Assembly (NCBI RefSeq): GCF_001813675.1
Contig: NZ_KV813650.1
Span: 191,114-255,113, forward strand
Origin: Streptococcus sp. HMSC078D09
GTDB lineage: Bacteria > Bacillota > Bacilli > Lactobacillales > Streptococcaceae
Reading direction: 5' to 3'
DNA: 64,000 nt
The position numbers were made by a program, and so were the translations under genes. Within the stretch, counting starts at the first letter, position 1, and each line of letters opens with the position of its first letter. The notes below the pieces were generated by a model. The model saw only the letters and a program-made list of their open reading frames with translations. It made no database searches and was not told the DNA's origin. This document shows, piece after piece, positions 44,782 through 54,444 of the stretch.

Positions 44782-45617
44782 TGTTGTTGGGACCATTTTT
44801 AGCCCAGTATGAAGAAGAATTAATAGCCGTTGGAGAGGAAGCAGAAAGCCTCTCCTTCGCGTATCGTGCTTTAAAAAACTGGACCTTTACAGACTTTGTC
44901 CTTGCCTTGCAAAAAGAAGTGGAAGTAGAGGATCAGGCCTTGCTTCTATCCATATTTGAGCAGCTGAAACATCACGTTCCTTCCCAATATATTATTGGGA
45001 GCGCAGAATTTTGTGGCCATGTTTTTACAGTGGATGAGCGCGTGCTGATCCCACGACCTGAAACGGAAGAATTGGTCGCTCTCATTCTCGAAGAAAACGA
45101 TGAGAAAGCCTTACGAGTTCTGGATATTGGAACAGGAAGTGGGGCCATTGCTATTAGCTTAGCCCTTGCTAGACCTAACTGGCAGGTTCAAGCTAGTGAT
45201 GTCTCAGAAGAGGCTTTAGCCCTGGCTCAAGAAAATGCCAAGCAATTAGAAGCTGTCCTTGAATTCAAGTCGTCAGATGTACTGGACGAACTAGAAGGTC
45301 CTTATGACCTGATTGTGTCCAACCCTCCCTATATCTCTCATGATGATGTAGAAGAAGTCGGAGCCAATGTTTTAGCCTCTGAACCCCACTTAGCTCTTTT
45401 TGCGGATCGTGATGGATATGCCATCTACGAAAAGATTGCCCAGCAAACACCAAGTCTTTTAACAGCAGATGGTAAAATTTACCTAGAAATTGGTTATAAG
45501 CAAGGAAGCAAGGTAAAAGAGCTTTTTCAAGAGGCGTTTCCCAACAAACAAGTTCGCGTTCTGAAAGACCAATTTGGACAAGATAGAATGGTAGTAGTAG
45601 ACAATGGATCACATTGA
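44781..45617 (+). CDS. prmC: Release factor glutamine methyltransferase
   Basis: Methylates the GGQ glutamine of RF1/RF2 using SAM. The SAM motif VLDIGTGSGAIAISLALA, the NPPY motif in IVSNPPYISHDD and the RPETEELV signature are intact (278 residues). Overlaps prfA by one base and sua5 by 14 bases. Confidence 0.96.
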   Translation: MLLGPFLAQYEEELIAVGEEAESLSFAYRALKNWTFTDFVLALQKEVEVEDQALLLSIFEQLKHHVPSQYIIGSAEFCGHVFTVDERVLIPRPETEELVALILEENDEKALRVLDIGTGSGAIAISLALARPNWQVQASDVSEEALALAQENAKQLEAVLEFKSSDVLDELEGPYDLIVSNPPYISHDDVEEVGANVLASEPHLALFADRDGYAIYEKIAQQTPSLLTADGKIYLEIGYKQGSKVKELFQEAFPNKQVRVLKDQFGQDRMVVVDNGSH

Positions 45618-46215
45618 GAAAGAATTAGAAGCAGGACGTGCGGTTATTCTGCCAACTGAAACAGTCTATGGTATTTTCGCTAAAGCTTTGGATCAAGAGG
45701 CAGTTGATTACATTTACGAATTAAAACGTAGACCAAGAGACAAGGCTCTGAATTTAAATGTAGCCGACGAAAAAGTGATTCGATTTTATTCGAAAAATCA
45801 ACCTGGTTATTTATCAAAACTGATTGATTCATTTTTACCAGGGCCTCTGACTATTATTCTTCAAGCGAATGACAAGGTGCCAGACTGGATTCATTCAGGA
45901 TTGGATACAGTTGGTTTCCGTATTCCGGCTCACCCAAAAACGTTGGAATTAATTCGTAAATTCGGCCCTTTGGTTGGTCCTTCGGCCAATCTTTCAGGTC
46001 ATGCAAGTGGAACAAAGTATCAGGATATTATAAGCGAGTTTGATCAAGTGGTTCCTGGTGTCGAGGATGATGACTTCTTGACTAGACAAGATTCAACTAT
46101 TTTGGATATCTCTGGTTCCAAGGCCAGGATTTTGCGGCAAGGTTCGATTACTAAAGCTGATTTGCTTGCACAAGTGCCGGAGCTTTCTTTTGAGGAAGAT
46201 GAACTTCCTCAGTGA
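45604..46215 (+). CDS. tsaC: L-threonylcarbamoyladenylate synthase (Sua5/YwlC/YrdC)
   Basis: Makes threonylcarbamoyl-AMP from Thr, bicarbonate and ATP for the t6A37 tRNA modification. YrdC-domain marks are PTETVYGIFAKAL, KRRPRDKALNL, PGPLTIIL and GPSANLSGHASGT. At 203 residues it lacks the C-terminal Sua5 domain, so it is the short TsaC form. Starts within the prmC end, pointing to coupled translation. Confidence 0.92.
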   Translation: MDHIEKELEAGRAVILPTETVYGIFAKALDQEAVDYIYELKRRPRDKALNLNVADEKVIRFYSKNQPGYLSKLIDSFLPGPLTIILQANDKVPDWIHSGLDTVGFRIPAHPKTLELIRKFGPLVGPSANLSGHASGTKYQDIISEFDQVVPGVEDDDFLTRQDSTILDISGSKARILRQGSITKADLLAQVPELSFEEDELPQ

Positions 46216-46253
46216 TAATGTACATAAATAATTTTTTATAAAGGAGTAGACCG

Positions 46254-47510
46254 ATGATTTTTGATAAAGAAGATTACAAAGCTTATGATGCAGACCTATG
46301 GAATGCGATCGCTAAAGAGGAAGAGCGTCAACAAAACAATATTGAGTTGATTGCTTCTGAAAATGTTGTCTCTAAGGCAGTGATGGCTGCTCAAGGGTCT
46401 ATTCTGACAAATAAATATGCCGAAGGCTATCCTGGTCGTCGTTACTATGGCGGGACAGATGTGGTCGATGTGGTCGAAAGTCTCGCGATCGAACGGGCCA
46501 AAGAAATCTTTGGCGCTAAATTTGCGAACGTTCAACCGCATTCAGGAAGTCAGGCAAACTGTGCTGCCTATATGGCCTTGATTGAGCCTGGTGATACCGT
46601 CATGGGGATGGATCTAGCTGCCGGTGGGCATTTGACGCACGGAGCTTCTGTGAGCTTCTCTGGTCAAACCTATAACTTTGTGTCCTATAGTGTAGATCCT
46701 GAAACAGAGCTCTTGGATTTTGATGCCATCCTAAAACAAGCCCAAGAAGTGAAGCCAAAACTCATCGTTGCTGGTGCCTCAGCCTACTCTCATATCATTG
46801 ATTTCTCTAAATTCCGTGAGATTGCAGATGCAGTAGGAGCTAAGCTCATGGTTGACATGGCCCATATTGCTGGTCTCGTGGCAGCGGGTCTTCATCCAAG
46901 TCCAGTTCCTTATGCCCATATCACGACTACGACCACTCACAAGACCCTTCGTGGACCTCGTGGAGGTCTGATCTTGACCAATGACGAGGAATTAGCTAAG
47001 AAAATAAACTCTGCTATTTTCCCTGGTATTCAAGGAGGACCGTTGGAGCATGTCATTGCAGCCAAAGCTGTCGCTTTCAAAGAAGCGCTGGATCCTGCCT
47101 TTAAAGAGTATGCAGCTAACGTGATTAAGAACAGTCAGGCTATGGCTGATGTCTTCTTGCAAGATCCTGATTTCCGTGTCATTTCAGGCGTAACAGAGAA
47201 CCACCTTTTCCTTGTCGACGTCACTAAAGTCGTTGAAAATGGGAAAGTGGCGCAAAACTTGTTGGATGAAGTCAATATCACCCTCAACAAGAACTCTATT
47301 CCTTATGAAACCTTGTCTCCATTTAAGACCAGTGGGATTCGGATTGGTGCAGCAGCTATCACCGCTCGTGGTTTTGGTGAAAAAGAAAGTCGCACCGTTG
47401 CTGAACTAATGATCAAAGCGCTTAAGAATGCGGACAAGCAAGAAGTATTAGACGAAGTACGTAGCCAAGTCAAAGCCTTGACAGACGCCTTTCCACTTTA
47501 CGAGGACTAA
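46254..47510 (+). CDS. glyA: Serine hydroxymethyltransferase
   Basis: PLP enzyme converting serine plus THF to glycine plus methylene-THF. The PLP lysine is in [14 protein letters not shown], and other marks are [13 protein letters not shown] and [13 protein letters not shown] (418 residues, usual length). AAGGAGTAG site. Follows sua5 by 38 bases and precedes the nucleoid protein gene by 8 bases. Confidence 0.97.
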   Translation: MIFDKEDYKAYDADLWNAIAKEEERQQNNIELIASENVVSKAVMAAQGSILTNKYAEGYPGRRYYGGTDVVDVVESLAIERAKEIFGAKFANVQPHSGSQANCAAYMALIEPGDTVMGMDLAAGGHLTHGASVSFSGQTYNFVSYSVDPETELLDFDAILKQAQEVKPKLIVAGASAYSHIIDFSKFREIADAVGAKLMVDMAHIAGLVAAGLHPSPVPYAHITTTTTHKTLRGPRGGLILTNDEELAKKINSAIFPGIQGGPLEHVIAAKAVAFKEALDPAFKEYAANVIKNSQAMADVFLQDPDFRVISGVTENHLFLVDVTKVVENGKVAQNLLDEVNITLNKNSIPYETLSPFKTSGIRIGAAAITARGFGEKESRTVAELMIKALKNADKQEVLDEVRSQVKALTDAFPLYED

Positions 47511-47518
47511 ACCATCTT

Positions 47519-48493
47519 ATGGATATTTACGTAAAAAAAGCCATCATTCATCAATTTAGCCCTGACGATACCGATCTCTATCTAGCAGATAAATTTCTCA
47601 ATATCACACCTAAAATCGAGGAATACTTGCGTAAGAAGATTGAACGGGTCTACTCTGATGAAGCCAGGACCGGTATTTTCGAAGAGGACAATCCTTTTCT
47701 TGAGATGATTTCAGATGACCTATTAGAAACTTCGGTAGCAGTAGCGAATCGTTGGAAGGAAGAATTTGTCGTCTCTGAGAATCAAAAAACCAACGATTTG
47801 GTGTTCATTCAATTCTCAAAAGAAGGGGTGGACCATTTTGCCTTTCTTCGGATTGCCTTACGGGAAACCCTGACGCATCTTGGTGGTGAAGTGGATAATC
47901 CGATTAAGCTGACGCAAAATAATCTACCTGGTTTTGGCACTGGTGCTGATGAGGCCTTGGTCATCAATCTTCAAAGTCGCAAATACCACTTGATTGAAAA
48001 ACGGATCAAGTACAACGGGACTTTCTTGAACTATTTTTCTGAGAATCTGTTGCAGACGCAACCCAAGATCTCTCCTAAAAAATCGATCAAGGCACTAGAA
48101 AAAACAGCCCAGAAGATTGCGGAAAGCTTCAACACAGATGATTTTCAATTTCAATCAAAGGTTAAATCAGCTATTTTTAACCATATTGAGGAAGAAAATA
48201 AACTCTCTCCTGAGAAATTAGCGGATGATCTCTTCGATGACAATCTGACTGCTCGCTTGAGTTTTATTGACCAAGTTAAAGAAGCTGTACCAGAGCCTGT
48301 CACCTTTGAAGAGATTGATGCAAGTCGCCAGTTGAAGAAGTTCGAAAATCAGAAATTGTCATTGTCAAATGGAATTGAACTGATCGTTCCGAATAATGTC
48401 TATGAAGATGCCGAATCTGTTGAATTTATTCTAAACGAGAACGGAACCTATTCTATTTTGATCAAAAATATTGAGGATATACAGAGTAAATAA
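47519..48493 (+). CDS. Nucleoid-associated protein, NdpA/YejK (37 kDa) family
   Basis: A 324-residue soluble protein of the NdpA family (PF04245), with the N-terminal IKKA-type start ([15 protein letters not shown]) and [21 protein letters not shown] typical of the family. Such proteins associate with the nucleoid; the molecular role is not defined. The ribosome site is weak (ccatctt), and being 8 bases after glyA it may rely on coupling. It abuts the next gene by one base. Confidence 0.85.
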   Translation: MDIYVKKAIIHQFSPDDTDLYLADKFLNITPKIEEYLRKKIERVYSDEARTGIFEEDNPFLEMISDDLLETSVAVANRWKEEFVVSENQKTNDLVFIQFSKEGVDHFAFLRIALRETLTHLGGEVDNPIKLTQNNLPGFGTGADEALVINLQSRKYHLIEKRIKYNGTFLNYFSENLLQTQPKISPKKSIKALEKTAQKIAESFNTDDFQFQSKVKSAIFNHIEEENKLSPEKLADDLFDDNLTARLSFIDQVKEAVPEPVTFEEIDASRQLKKFENQKLSLSNGIELIVPNNVYEDAESVEFILNENGTYSILIKNIEDIQSK

Positions 48494-49095
48494 TGATTAA
48501 ACGTATAGTGAAGATCTTCTTATTCATCTTACTAATATTTGGAATCTACAAGGGGGTTCAGATCCACCATGACGTCAAACAAGTCATGCAGTACCGCTCC
48601 CTGGTTAGAGAAGTCCTTGCTGAAGAGGACACCACGGCCAATGAAAATCTCATTCTTGCTATGATCTATACTGAGACCAAAGGCAGAGAAGACGATGTCA
48701 TGCAGGCGAGTGAGAGTGCAAGTGGTGAGACCAATACTATTAGTGATAATAAGGCCAGTATTCGCCAAGGAATTCAAACTCTTTCAGATGAGTTAAAAGA
48801 AGCTAAGAAAAAAGGCGTTGATAGCTGGACTGCAGTTCAAGCCTATAATTTTGGGAAAGACTACATCGATTACGTCGCAAAACACGGTGGAACAAATTCC
48901 TTAGAGTTGGCCCGCGCTTATTCGCGGGATGTGGTAGCGCCAAGTCTTGGCAATGTAACTGGTGAAACTTATCTTTACCTCCACCCTATCTCTCTTTTAA
49001 ACGGGATGGAACTCTACATTAATGGTGGCAATATTTATTATTCCCGTTTGGTAGAAACCAATATGACGATTATGAAGTTATTTTCATGGTTTTAA
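48493..49095 (+). CDS. Surface lysozyme-like protein (PvaA-type)
   Basis: A 200-residue protein with an N-terminal membrane anchor ([17 protein letters not shown]) and a lysozyme-like domain (PF13702 type). The catalytic-type Glu is in [17 protein letters not shown], and [20 protein letters not shown] and [17 protein letters not shown] are typical. It corresponds to the pneumococcal vaccine antigen A homologues and to muralytic domains in conjugation proteins. Probably acts on the cell wall. Overlaps the upstream gene by one base and ends with a terminator. Confidence 0.88.
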   Translation: MIKRIVKIFLFILLIFGIYKGVQIHHDVKQVMQYRSLVREVLAEEDTTANENLILAMIYTETKGREDDVMQASESASGETNTISDNKASIRQGIQTLSDELKEAKKKGVDSWTAVQAYNFGKDYIDYVAKHGGTNSLELARAYSRDVVAPSLGNVTGETYLYLHPISLLNGMELYINGGNIYYSRLVETNMTIMKLFSWF

Positions 49096-49104
49096 TCATT
49101 TTCC

Positions 49105-49128
49105 AGAGAGCCGATTGGCTCTTTTTTT
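49105..49128 (+). terminator. Terminator after the lysozyme-like gene
   Basis: Stem gagagcc/ggctct with a 4-base loop and seven T residues. Confidence 0.9.
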
Positions 49129-49191
49129 AGCTGATCAGTTCTGCCTCCGATTTTGAGGGATAATAAAAATGTCATGCATTCTTAAAAGAAC

Positions 49192-49224
49192 TGTAAGCTA
49201 GTTTTAAGAAATCAACTGTATAAT
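49192..49224 (+). promoter_or_regulatory. CiaR-box promoter of the DUF1002 gene
   Basis: The direct repeat TGTAAG-CTAGT-TTTAAG (49192-49208) fits the CiaR binding pattern NTTAAG-N5-WTTAAG with one departure. It stands 10 bases before the -10 TATAAT (49219-49224), the usual placement in CiaR-activated pneumococcal promoters. Confidence 0.7.
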
Positions 49225-49333
49225 GAAAATCGAAGTGGGTAATCTCTTTATTTACTTCTTTTTTCATCTCTAGTGAGGTGAGAAAGGTAATATGAGATGC
49301 CCAGAGTTGATTTGAGTTAGAAAGAAGAAAAAG

Positions 49334-50344
49334 ATGAAATTAAAGAAGATTGCATTGTTTGTAACGACGACTTTGGCCTTGTTTACCGCTATCCCGCGAG
49401 TTTCCGCAGATAGCAATGTGCAGAAAGTCATTGATGAAACCTATGTCAAGCCAGACTATGTTTTGGGCTATTCGCTGGACCAAAGTCAAATCGAACAAAC
49501 CTTAAGTCTCTTGAACTACGATAGTTCGAAAGATAAAGAGGAGTGGAAGACCATGACACCAGAGGTTTATTCTTCGATTATGAACGTTGCCAACGATGAT
49601 AGTTTGGAACTTTATTCCTCTGTCAAAATTCAAAAATTAGGCAAAAATAAGCCACTAGAAGTCAATATCGTGACACCTCAAAATATCACCAAGGTCACTG
49701 CAGATATGTATCGTAATGCAGCCGTTACACTTGGATTGGAGCATGCTCAAATTACAGTAGCTTCCCCTATCCAAGTGACCGGAGAAAGTGCCTTGGCTGG
49801 GATCTATTACTCGCTTGAGAAAAATGGTGCCAAAGTTTCTCAAGAAAGCAAGGATCTAGCCCAAGAAGAGTTAAAGACTCTATCCGGAATCAATGAAGAA
49901 AACGCGGGTAAGAAAAACTTCGATGCGGATAAGTTAAACGTAGCATTGACCGACATTAAAACAGCAGTAGCCAATGCCAAACAGAACAATCAGGATTTAA
50001 GCAAGGATGATATTCGAAAGATCGTCGAAGAAATCCTGAAAAATTATAAGCTGGATACAACTGTGACAGGTGATCAGATTAATTTGATCGTGAATTTCGC
50101 AGTCAACCTCTCAAAGAGTAGTGTTATCAGTAGCAAAAGCTTTACTAAAACCTTGTCGGACTTGAAAGATAGTATCGTAGACAAGGCAGGCGATACCTTT
50201 AATAATATCAATCTCAATTTTGATACAAATGCTATTCTAAAAGACAGTGGAAACTTCTTCACAAATGCGTGGAATGCCATTGCTGGCTTCTTCGGAGCCA
50301 TCTGGAATGCCATTGTCAAATTCTTTAGTGGTTTAGTTGGCTAA
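49334..50344 (+). CDS. DUF1002 family secreted protein
   Basis: A 336-residue exported protein: signal peptide 1-25 ending PRVSA, then the DUF1002 domain (YVLGYSLDQSQIEQTLSLLNY, VTADMYRNAAVTLGLEHAQITVASP, VTGESALAGIYY), a helical region, and a C-terminal hydrophobic/amphipathic end (NAWNAIAGFFGAIWNAIVKFF). No LPxTG or lipobox is seen. The promoter carries a CiaR box, and the homologous pneumococcal gene (spr0931) is a reported CiaR target, from memory. A long ~100-base leader precedes the ATG. Function unknown. Confidence 0.88.
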   Translation: MKLKKIALFVTTTLALFTAIPRVSADSNVQKVIDETYVKPDYVLGYSLDQSQIEQTLSLLNYDSSKDKEEWKTMTPEVYSSIMNVANDDSLELYSSVKIQKLGKNKPLEVNIVTPQNITKVTADMYRNAAVTLGLEHAQITVASPIQVTGESALAGIYYSLEKNGAKVSQESKDLAQEELKTLSGINEENAGKKNFDADKLNVALTDIKTAVANAKQNNQDLSKDDIRKIVEEILKNYKLDTTVTGDQINLIVNFAVNLSKSSVISSKSFTKTLSDLKDSIVDKAGDTFNNINLNFDTNAILKDSGNFFTNAWNAIAGFFGAIWNAIVKFFSGLVG

Positions 50345-50356
50345 AAATAGCACGAA

Positions 50357-50389
50357 AGCACTGCAGACAATAAGTCAGAGTGCTTTTTG
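50357..50389 (+). terminator. Terminator after the DUF1002 gene
   Basis: Stem agcact/agtgct around a 16-base loop followed by TTTTT. Confidence 0.75.
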
Positions 50390-50454
50390 TGTGTTTAATG
50401 ATTCTTATATTTTATAAGACATTTTTAGGGTTGCTAAATTCTAATTTTAAGCTA

Positions 50455-50538
50455 GTGAAAAAAAGGTCCCCTGGACCTTAAAACTCGCTTTGCTAATTTT
50501 TGGCTCGTGAAAAAAAGGTCCCCTGGACCTTTTTTTTA
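50455..50538. terminator. Duplicated palindromic terminator (two copies, 52 bp apart)
   Basis: The 24-base block gtgaaaaaaaggtcccctggacct occurs at 50455-50478 and 50507-50530. Each is a perfect hairpin aaggtccc/ggaccttt-type palindrome with A/T flanks. Upstream bases (ctaatttt-agctagtg against ctaattttt-ggctcgtg) are also similar, so the unit of ~40 bases has been duplicated in tandem. It terminates guaA on the minus strand and possibly read-through on the plus strand. Confidence 0.85.
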
Positions 50539-52101
50539 TTCCCACTCTACAGTTGCAGGTGGTTTGCTTGTGATATCGTAGACGATGCGGTTGACGTGGT
50601 CAACTTCGTTTACGATACGGACTGAGATTTTTTGGAGGACTTCCCATGGAATCTTCGCAAAGTCAGCTGTCATTCCATCGATAGAAGTGATAGCACGAAT
50701 GGCAATCGTGTAGTCGTAAGTACGGCCATCTCCCATAACCCCTACTGAACGAACGCCAGTGTTGACTGTGAAGTATTGCCAGATATCGCGGTCAAGACCA
50801 GCTTTGGCGATTTCTTCACGGAGGATAGCGTCAGATTCACGAACGGTTTCGAGTTTTTCTTCAGTGATTTCTCCCATAACACGGATAGCAAGACCTGGTC
50901 CTGGGAATGGTTGGCGCCATACGATGTGGTCTGGCATACCAAGCTCAGTACCAAGTGCACGAACTTCATCTTTATAAAGAGTGTTGAGTGGCTCGATGAG
51001 TTCAAACTGCATATCTTCTGGAAGTCCACCCACATTGTGGTGAGACTTGATGGTTTGAGCAGTATCCGTACCAGACTCGATCACGTCAGTGTAGAGAGTT
51101 CCTTGTGCCAAGAATTTCACATCTTTGAGTTTACTTGCTTCGTCATCAAAGACATATACAAACTCATTACCGATGATCTTCCGTTTTTTCTCAGGATCAG
51201 ACACACCAGCCAATTTATCAAGGAAACGTTTAGCAGCATCTGCTTTGACAATGTTCAAACCAAACTTGCCACCAAGCATATCCATCACTTGATCGGCTTC
51301 CCCTTTACGAAGAAGACCGTGGTCTACAAAGATACAGATCAATTGGTCGCCGATGGCTTTTTGAAGGAGAACCCCAACAACAGAAGAGTCAACACCACCT
51401 GAAAGACCAAGAAGGACACGTTTGTCTCCGACGGTTTCACGGATTTTTTTGATCTGCATGTCAATGAAGTTGTCCATGGTCCAGTCACCTTTAGCCCCAC
51501 AGATGTTCAAGGCAAAGTTACGCAAGATGTCATAACCGTGAACAGAGTGACGAACCTCAGGATGGAATTGGATTCCGTAGATTTTCTTGTCTGGATTTTC
51601 AATCGATGCAAATGGACAGTCAGCAGAAGTACCAGTGCGGATAAAGTCAGCCGGAATTTCTGTAACAGCATCCCCGTGGCTCATCAATACCAATTGTTTG
51701 TCTGGTGTGCCGGCAAAAAGAGCAGAAGATTCTGTCAAAGTCAATTCAGATTGACCGTATTCGCGGTTACCAGCATCACCTGCAGGAACGACCTTCCCAC
51801 CCAATTTATGGGTTAACAATTGCATCCCGTAACAGATTCCAAGAATTGGAATACCGAGTTCAAAAATTTCAGGATCGATATCAAAAGAACCTTCCTCGTA
51901 TACAGAGTTTGGTCCACCTGAAAGAACGATCCCAACTGGATTGATTGCACGAACTTCATCAGCAGAAATCTTATGGCTCTTCAACTCTGAGAAGACTCCA
52001 ATTTCACGAATCCGACGTGAAATAAGCTGATTGTATTGGCTACCGTAGTCAAGCACGATGATTTTTTCAACATCATGCAAATCAGTTGATAGGTTTGTCA
52101 T
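50536..52101 (-). CDS. guaA: GMP synthase (glutamine-hydrolysing)
   Basis: Converts XMP to GMP using glutamine and ATP. Class I amidotransferase domain (catalytic Cys in [10 protein letters not shown], His/Glu in [10 protein letters not shown]), then the ATP pyrophosphatase domain with P-loop [14 protein letters not shown] and the C-terminal dimerisation domain ending [16 protein letters not shown]. The 521 residues are usual. Divergent from the GntR gene. With guaC, xpt and pbuX the window holds much of guanine metabolism. Confidence 0.97.
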   Translation of the reverse strand: MTNLSTDLHDVEKIIVLDYGSQYNQLISRRIREIGVFSELKSHKISADEVRAINPVGIVLSGGPNSVYEEGSFDIDPEIFELGIPILGICYGMQLLTHKLGGKVVPAGDAGNREYGQSELTLTESSALFAGTPDKQLVLMSHGDAVTEIPADFIRTGTSADCPFASIENPDKKIYGIQFHPEVRHSVHGYDILRNFALNICGAKGDWTMDNFIDMQIKKIRETVGDKRVLLGLSGGVDSSVVGVLLQKAIGDQLICIFVDHGLLRKGEADQVMDMLGGKFGLNIVKADAAKRFLDKLAGVSDPEKKRKIIGNEFVYVFDDEASKLKDVKFLAQGTLYTDVIESGTDTAQTIKSHHNVGGLPEDMQFELIEPLNTLYKDEVRALGTELGMPDHIVWRQPFPGPGLAIRVMGEITEEKLETVRESDAILREEIAKAGLDRDIWQYFTVNTGVRSVGVMGDGRTYDYTIAIRAITSIDGMTADFAKIPWEVLQKISVRIVNEVDHVNRIVYDITSKPPATVEWE

Positions 52102-52229
52102 CTTATCCCCTTCTTAAAGAAATTTACTTTCCTCTATTCTAACACAAAAGCCTTGTCTTTACCAATCTCTGATTGAAGAATTAGGAATTTTACGCTACAA
52201 TAGAGATAACACAGAGAAAGAGCAAGGTT

Positions 52230-52928
52230 ATGATTCCAGCTTACATTCAAATCCATGATCAGATTAAGTCTGAGATTGATCAAAAAATATGGAAAATCGG
52301 GGAGCGTCTTCCCAGCGAACGCGATCTAGCTGAGAAATTTCAAGTGAGTCGGATGACGCTTCGTCAGGCCATTACCCTTCTGGTTGAAGAAGGAGTGCTT
52401 GAAAGACGAGTAGGAAGTGGCACCTTTATTACCAGCACGCGCGTCCAAGAAAAAATGCGAGGCACAACCAGTTTTACAGAAATTATGAAATCGCAAGGCA
52501 AGGAACCTTCTAGTCAAGTGATTTCTTACCGGAAAACCATTCCTAGCCTCCAAGAAGTGGACAAATTGGGCATCGATAAGACCGAAACCATCATTCGGAT
52601 GGAGCGGGTCCGGTATGCTGATGGGATCCCTGTTGTTTATGAAGTGGCCTCTATTCCAGAGAAATTTATTAAGAATTTCAATCGCGAAGAGGTTACCAGC
52701 CATTTCTTCCAAACCTTGGAACGTCATGGCTATAAGATTGGAAAATCGCATCAGACAATCTATGCTCGATTAGCCAAAGATAAGATTGCGGACTATTTAC
52801 AGATTTCAAAAGGACAGGCTATTTTAGGTCTGACACAGGTTTCCTATTTTGAAGATGGGACGGCTTTTGAGTATGTAAAAAGTCAGTATGTCGGTGAGCG
52901 GTTCGAATTTTATTTGGAAAATAACTAA
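52230..52928 (+). CDS. GntR/HutC-family transcriptional regulator
   Basis: A 232-residue regulator with an N-terminal winged helix (WKIGERLPSERDLAEKFQVSRMTLRQAITLLVEEGVLERRVGSGTFI) and a C-terminal UTRA ligand domain (RMERVRYADGIPVVYEVASIP). It resembles NagR/YvoA-like repressors for amino-sugar phosphates, but the ligand is not determined. It is regularly found next to guaA in streptococci. It could also control the biosynthetic operon that follows 240 bases later, though a GntR site there is not evident. Confidence 0.88.
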   Translation: MIPAYIQIHDQIKSEIDQKIWKIGERLPSERDLAEKFQVSRMTLRQAITLLVEEGVLERRVGSGTFITSTRVQEKMRGTTSFTEIMKSQGKEPSSQVISYRKTIPSLQEVDKLGIDKTETIIRMERVRYADGIPVVYEVASIPEKFIKNFNREEVTSHFFQTLERHGYKIGKSHQTIYARLAKDKIADYLQISKGQAILGLTQVSYFEDGTAFEYVKSQYVGERFEFYLENN

Positions 52929-52953
52929 GCTCGCAATTCACAGTAATAAAAAA

Positions 52954-53007
52954 ACTCTTCAAATGTTTGGGAGACTTTCTCTCTTTGGCATTTGGGAGCT
53001 TTTTTTT
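52954..53007 (+). terminator. Terminator after the GntR gene
   Basis: Imperfect stem ctcttcaaatg/catttgggag closing a larger loop, followed by eight T residues. Confidence 0.7.
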
Positions 53008-53044
53008 GGTTGAAGTCATTCTTTCTAAATAGTGATAGTACGGT

Positions 53045-53110
53045 CAAAAATAAAAGATTTAAAAAAATTTAAAAAATTTTTATTTTTTCTTCAATTTTTG
53101 ATTTTTTTAC
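53045..53110. promoter_or_regulatory. Extreme A/T tract upstream of the biosynthetic operon
   Basis: About 65 bases of nearly pure A and T runs (for example aaaaaaatttaaaaaattttt) precede the first gene of the operon by 60-120 bases. Such A-tracts bend DNA and can act as UP elements. I see no clean -35/-10 pair; the promoter is unassigned. AAGGCAGG serves as ribosome site for the first gene. Confidence 0.5.
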
Positions 53111-53166
53111 GAATTAATAGATAGAAGCTAGTTTTAGATCTAAAAAAAGATATAAGGCAGGAAAAA

Positions 53167-54444
53167 ATGAAAAAAATTAAAATCGATGTGGTAGCTGTTC
53201 CCTTGAGTGGGCATCTGTACCCAACTTTAAATCTCGTTAAACCCTTATTAGATGATCCTTCGATGGAGATCCGGGTTTTCACAGGACCTCAGAAAAAGGC
53301 CGTTACAGAAAGTCTTGGCTTCACTGTCGTTCCGATTCTAGAGGACAAAGTAGAAGAATTTGAACGTGCGGCGAATAACGATAAGAAACTCAATCTCTTT
53401 TCAGCTTATCGGCAATTGTCCAAAAGTCTTGATTTGATTAATCATGTATCAGATCAATTGCTAGAGGAGTGGTGCGTCAATCGTCCAGATATTGTCATTG
53501 CTGATTTTATCACTCTATCAGCTGGCTTTGTGGCAGAAGAGTTAGAAATTCCTTGGATTACCACAATGGCAACCCAATTTGTAATCGAAACTCCTTATGG
53601 TCCTCCTTGCTTCTTCGGAGGGATGGGAGTCGCGCGCACGAAGAAGGAAGAGAAGATACAGGCACTATGCCGTAAACTCACGCGCATTGGAAAATACTGT
53701 GGCGCTTTCCTCTTATGCAAACGCTTAAAACGTTACAATTTCAAGTTGTACAATCAAAATGGAGTGGAGACCATCTACTCTCCTTATGCTATCTTTGGAA
53801 TTGGTATGATGGAGCTGGAGTTGAAAACACACTTCCCTCATCAATATGCCTGGCTTGGCCCTTTGGGGACTTCTATTGAAAAAGCAGAAGATTATCCTTT
53901 AGATCTCAGTCCTTACGAGGACAAGACGAAGGTACTCGTGACATGTGGAACCCAGTTGCCTTGGGCAAAAGAGAACTTGCTCCAGCAAACCCAGCAGTTG
54001 GCCAAAGACCATCCAGAATGCCACTTTTTCGTCACCTTAGGAGATGGGGCAAAGAAATTCTCTGAAGAAGAAGTAGCGCCAAATGTGACGGTCGTCTCTT
54101 ATCTACCTTACAAAGAATATATTCCGCAGATGGACTATGTCATTCACCATGGAGGAGCTGGAATCTTTTATCAGTGTATTGAATTTAAAAAACCAGCCTT
54201 GATCTTGCCACATGATTATGACCAATTTGACTATGCGATTCGAGGAGTAGAAGCAGGAATTGCTTTTCAAGCTCATCGCAATCGCACCGAAGAGATTCAA
54301 GCAGGTTTTAAGGCTCTATTAGAAAAAGAATCTTGGCAAAAGTTAGAAAGACTAAACAAACTTTCAAAAACCTACAAGCCGTTGGATACCTTGGAGTTTG
54401 AGATTCAACGATTATTAAGACGTGGAACGGATGGGAAACTATGA
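53167..54444 (+). CDS. UGT/MGT-like glycosyltransferase (GT-B), gene 1 of lipid-pathway-like operon
   Basis: A 425-residue GT-B enzyme of the macrolide/UDP-glycosyltransferase type: the N-terminal VAVPLSGHLYPTLNLVKPLL (acceptor-binding His) and the C-terminal donor motif HHGGAGIFYQCIEFKKPALILP followed by DQFDYA. It has no signal peptide. These enzymes move a sugar from a nucleotide sugar to a small hydrophobic acceptor such as a lipid alcohol, sterol or polyketide, not to cell-wall polymers. The next gene starts on its stop (ATGA), so it is the first of five coupled genes. Neither acceptor nor sugar is known. Confidence 0.88.
   Translation: MKKIKIDVVAVPLSGHLYPTLNLVKPLLDDPSMEIRVFTGPQKKAVTESLGFTVVPILEDKVEEFERAANNDKKLNLFSAYRQLSKSLDLINHVSDQLLEEWCVNRPDIVIADFITLSAGFVAEELEIPWITTMATQFVIETPYGPPCFFGGMGVARTKKEEKIQALCRKLTRIGKYCGAFLLCKRLKRYNFKLYNQNGVETIYSPYAIFGIGMMELELKTHFPHQYAWLGPLGTSIEKAEDYPLDLSPYEDKTKVLVTCGTQLPWAKENLLQQTQQLAKDHPECHFFVTLGDGAKKFSEEEVAPNVTVVSYLPYKEYIPQMDYVIHHGGAGIFYQCIEFKKPALILPHDYDQFDYAIRGVEAGIAFQAHRNRTEEIQAGFKALLEKESWQKLERLNKLSKTYKPLDTLEFEIQRLLRRGTDGKL

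Noticed and set aside
50759-51944. Plus-strand reading frames opposite guaA
   Set aside because: Antisense shadows of guaA without family resemblance or start signals.
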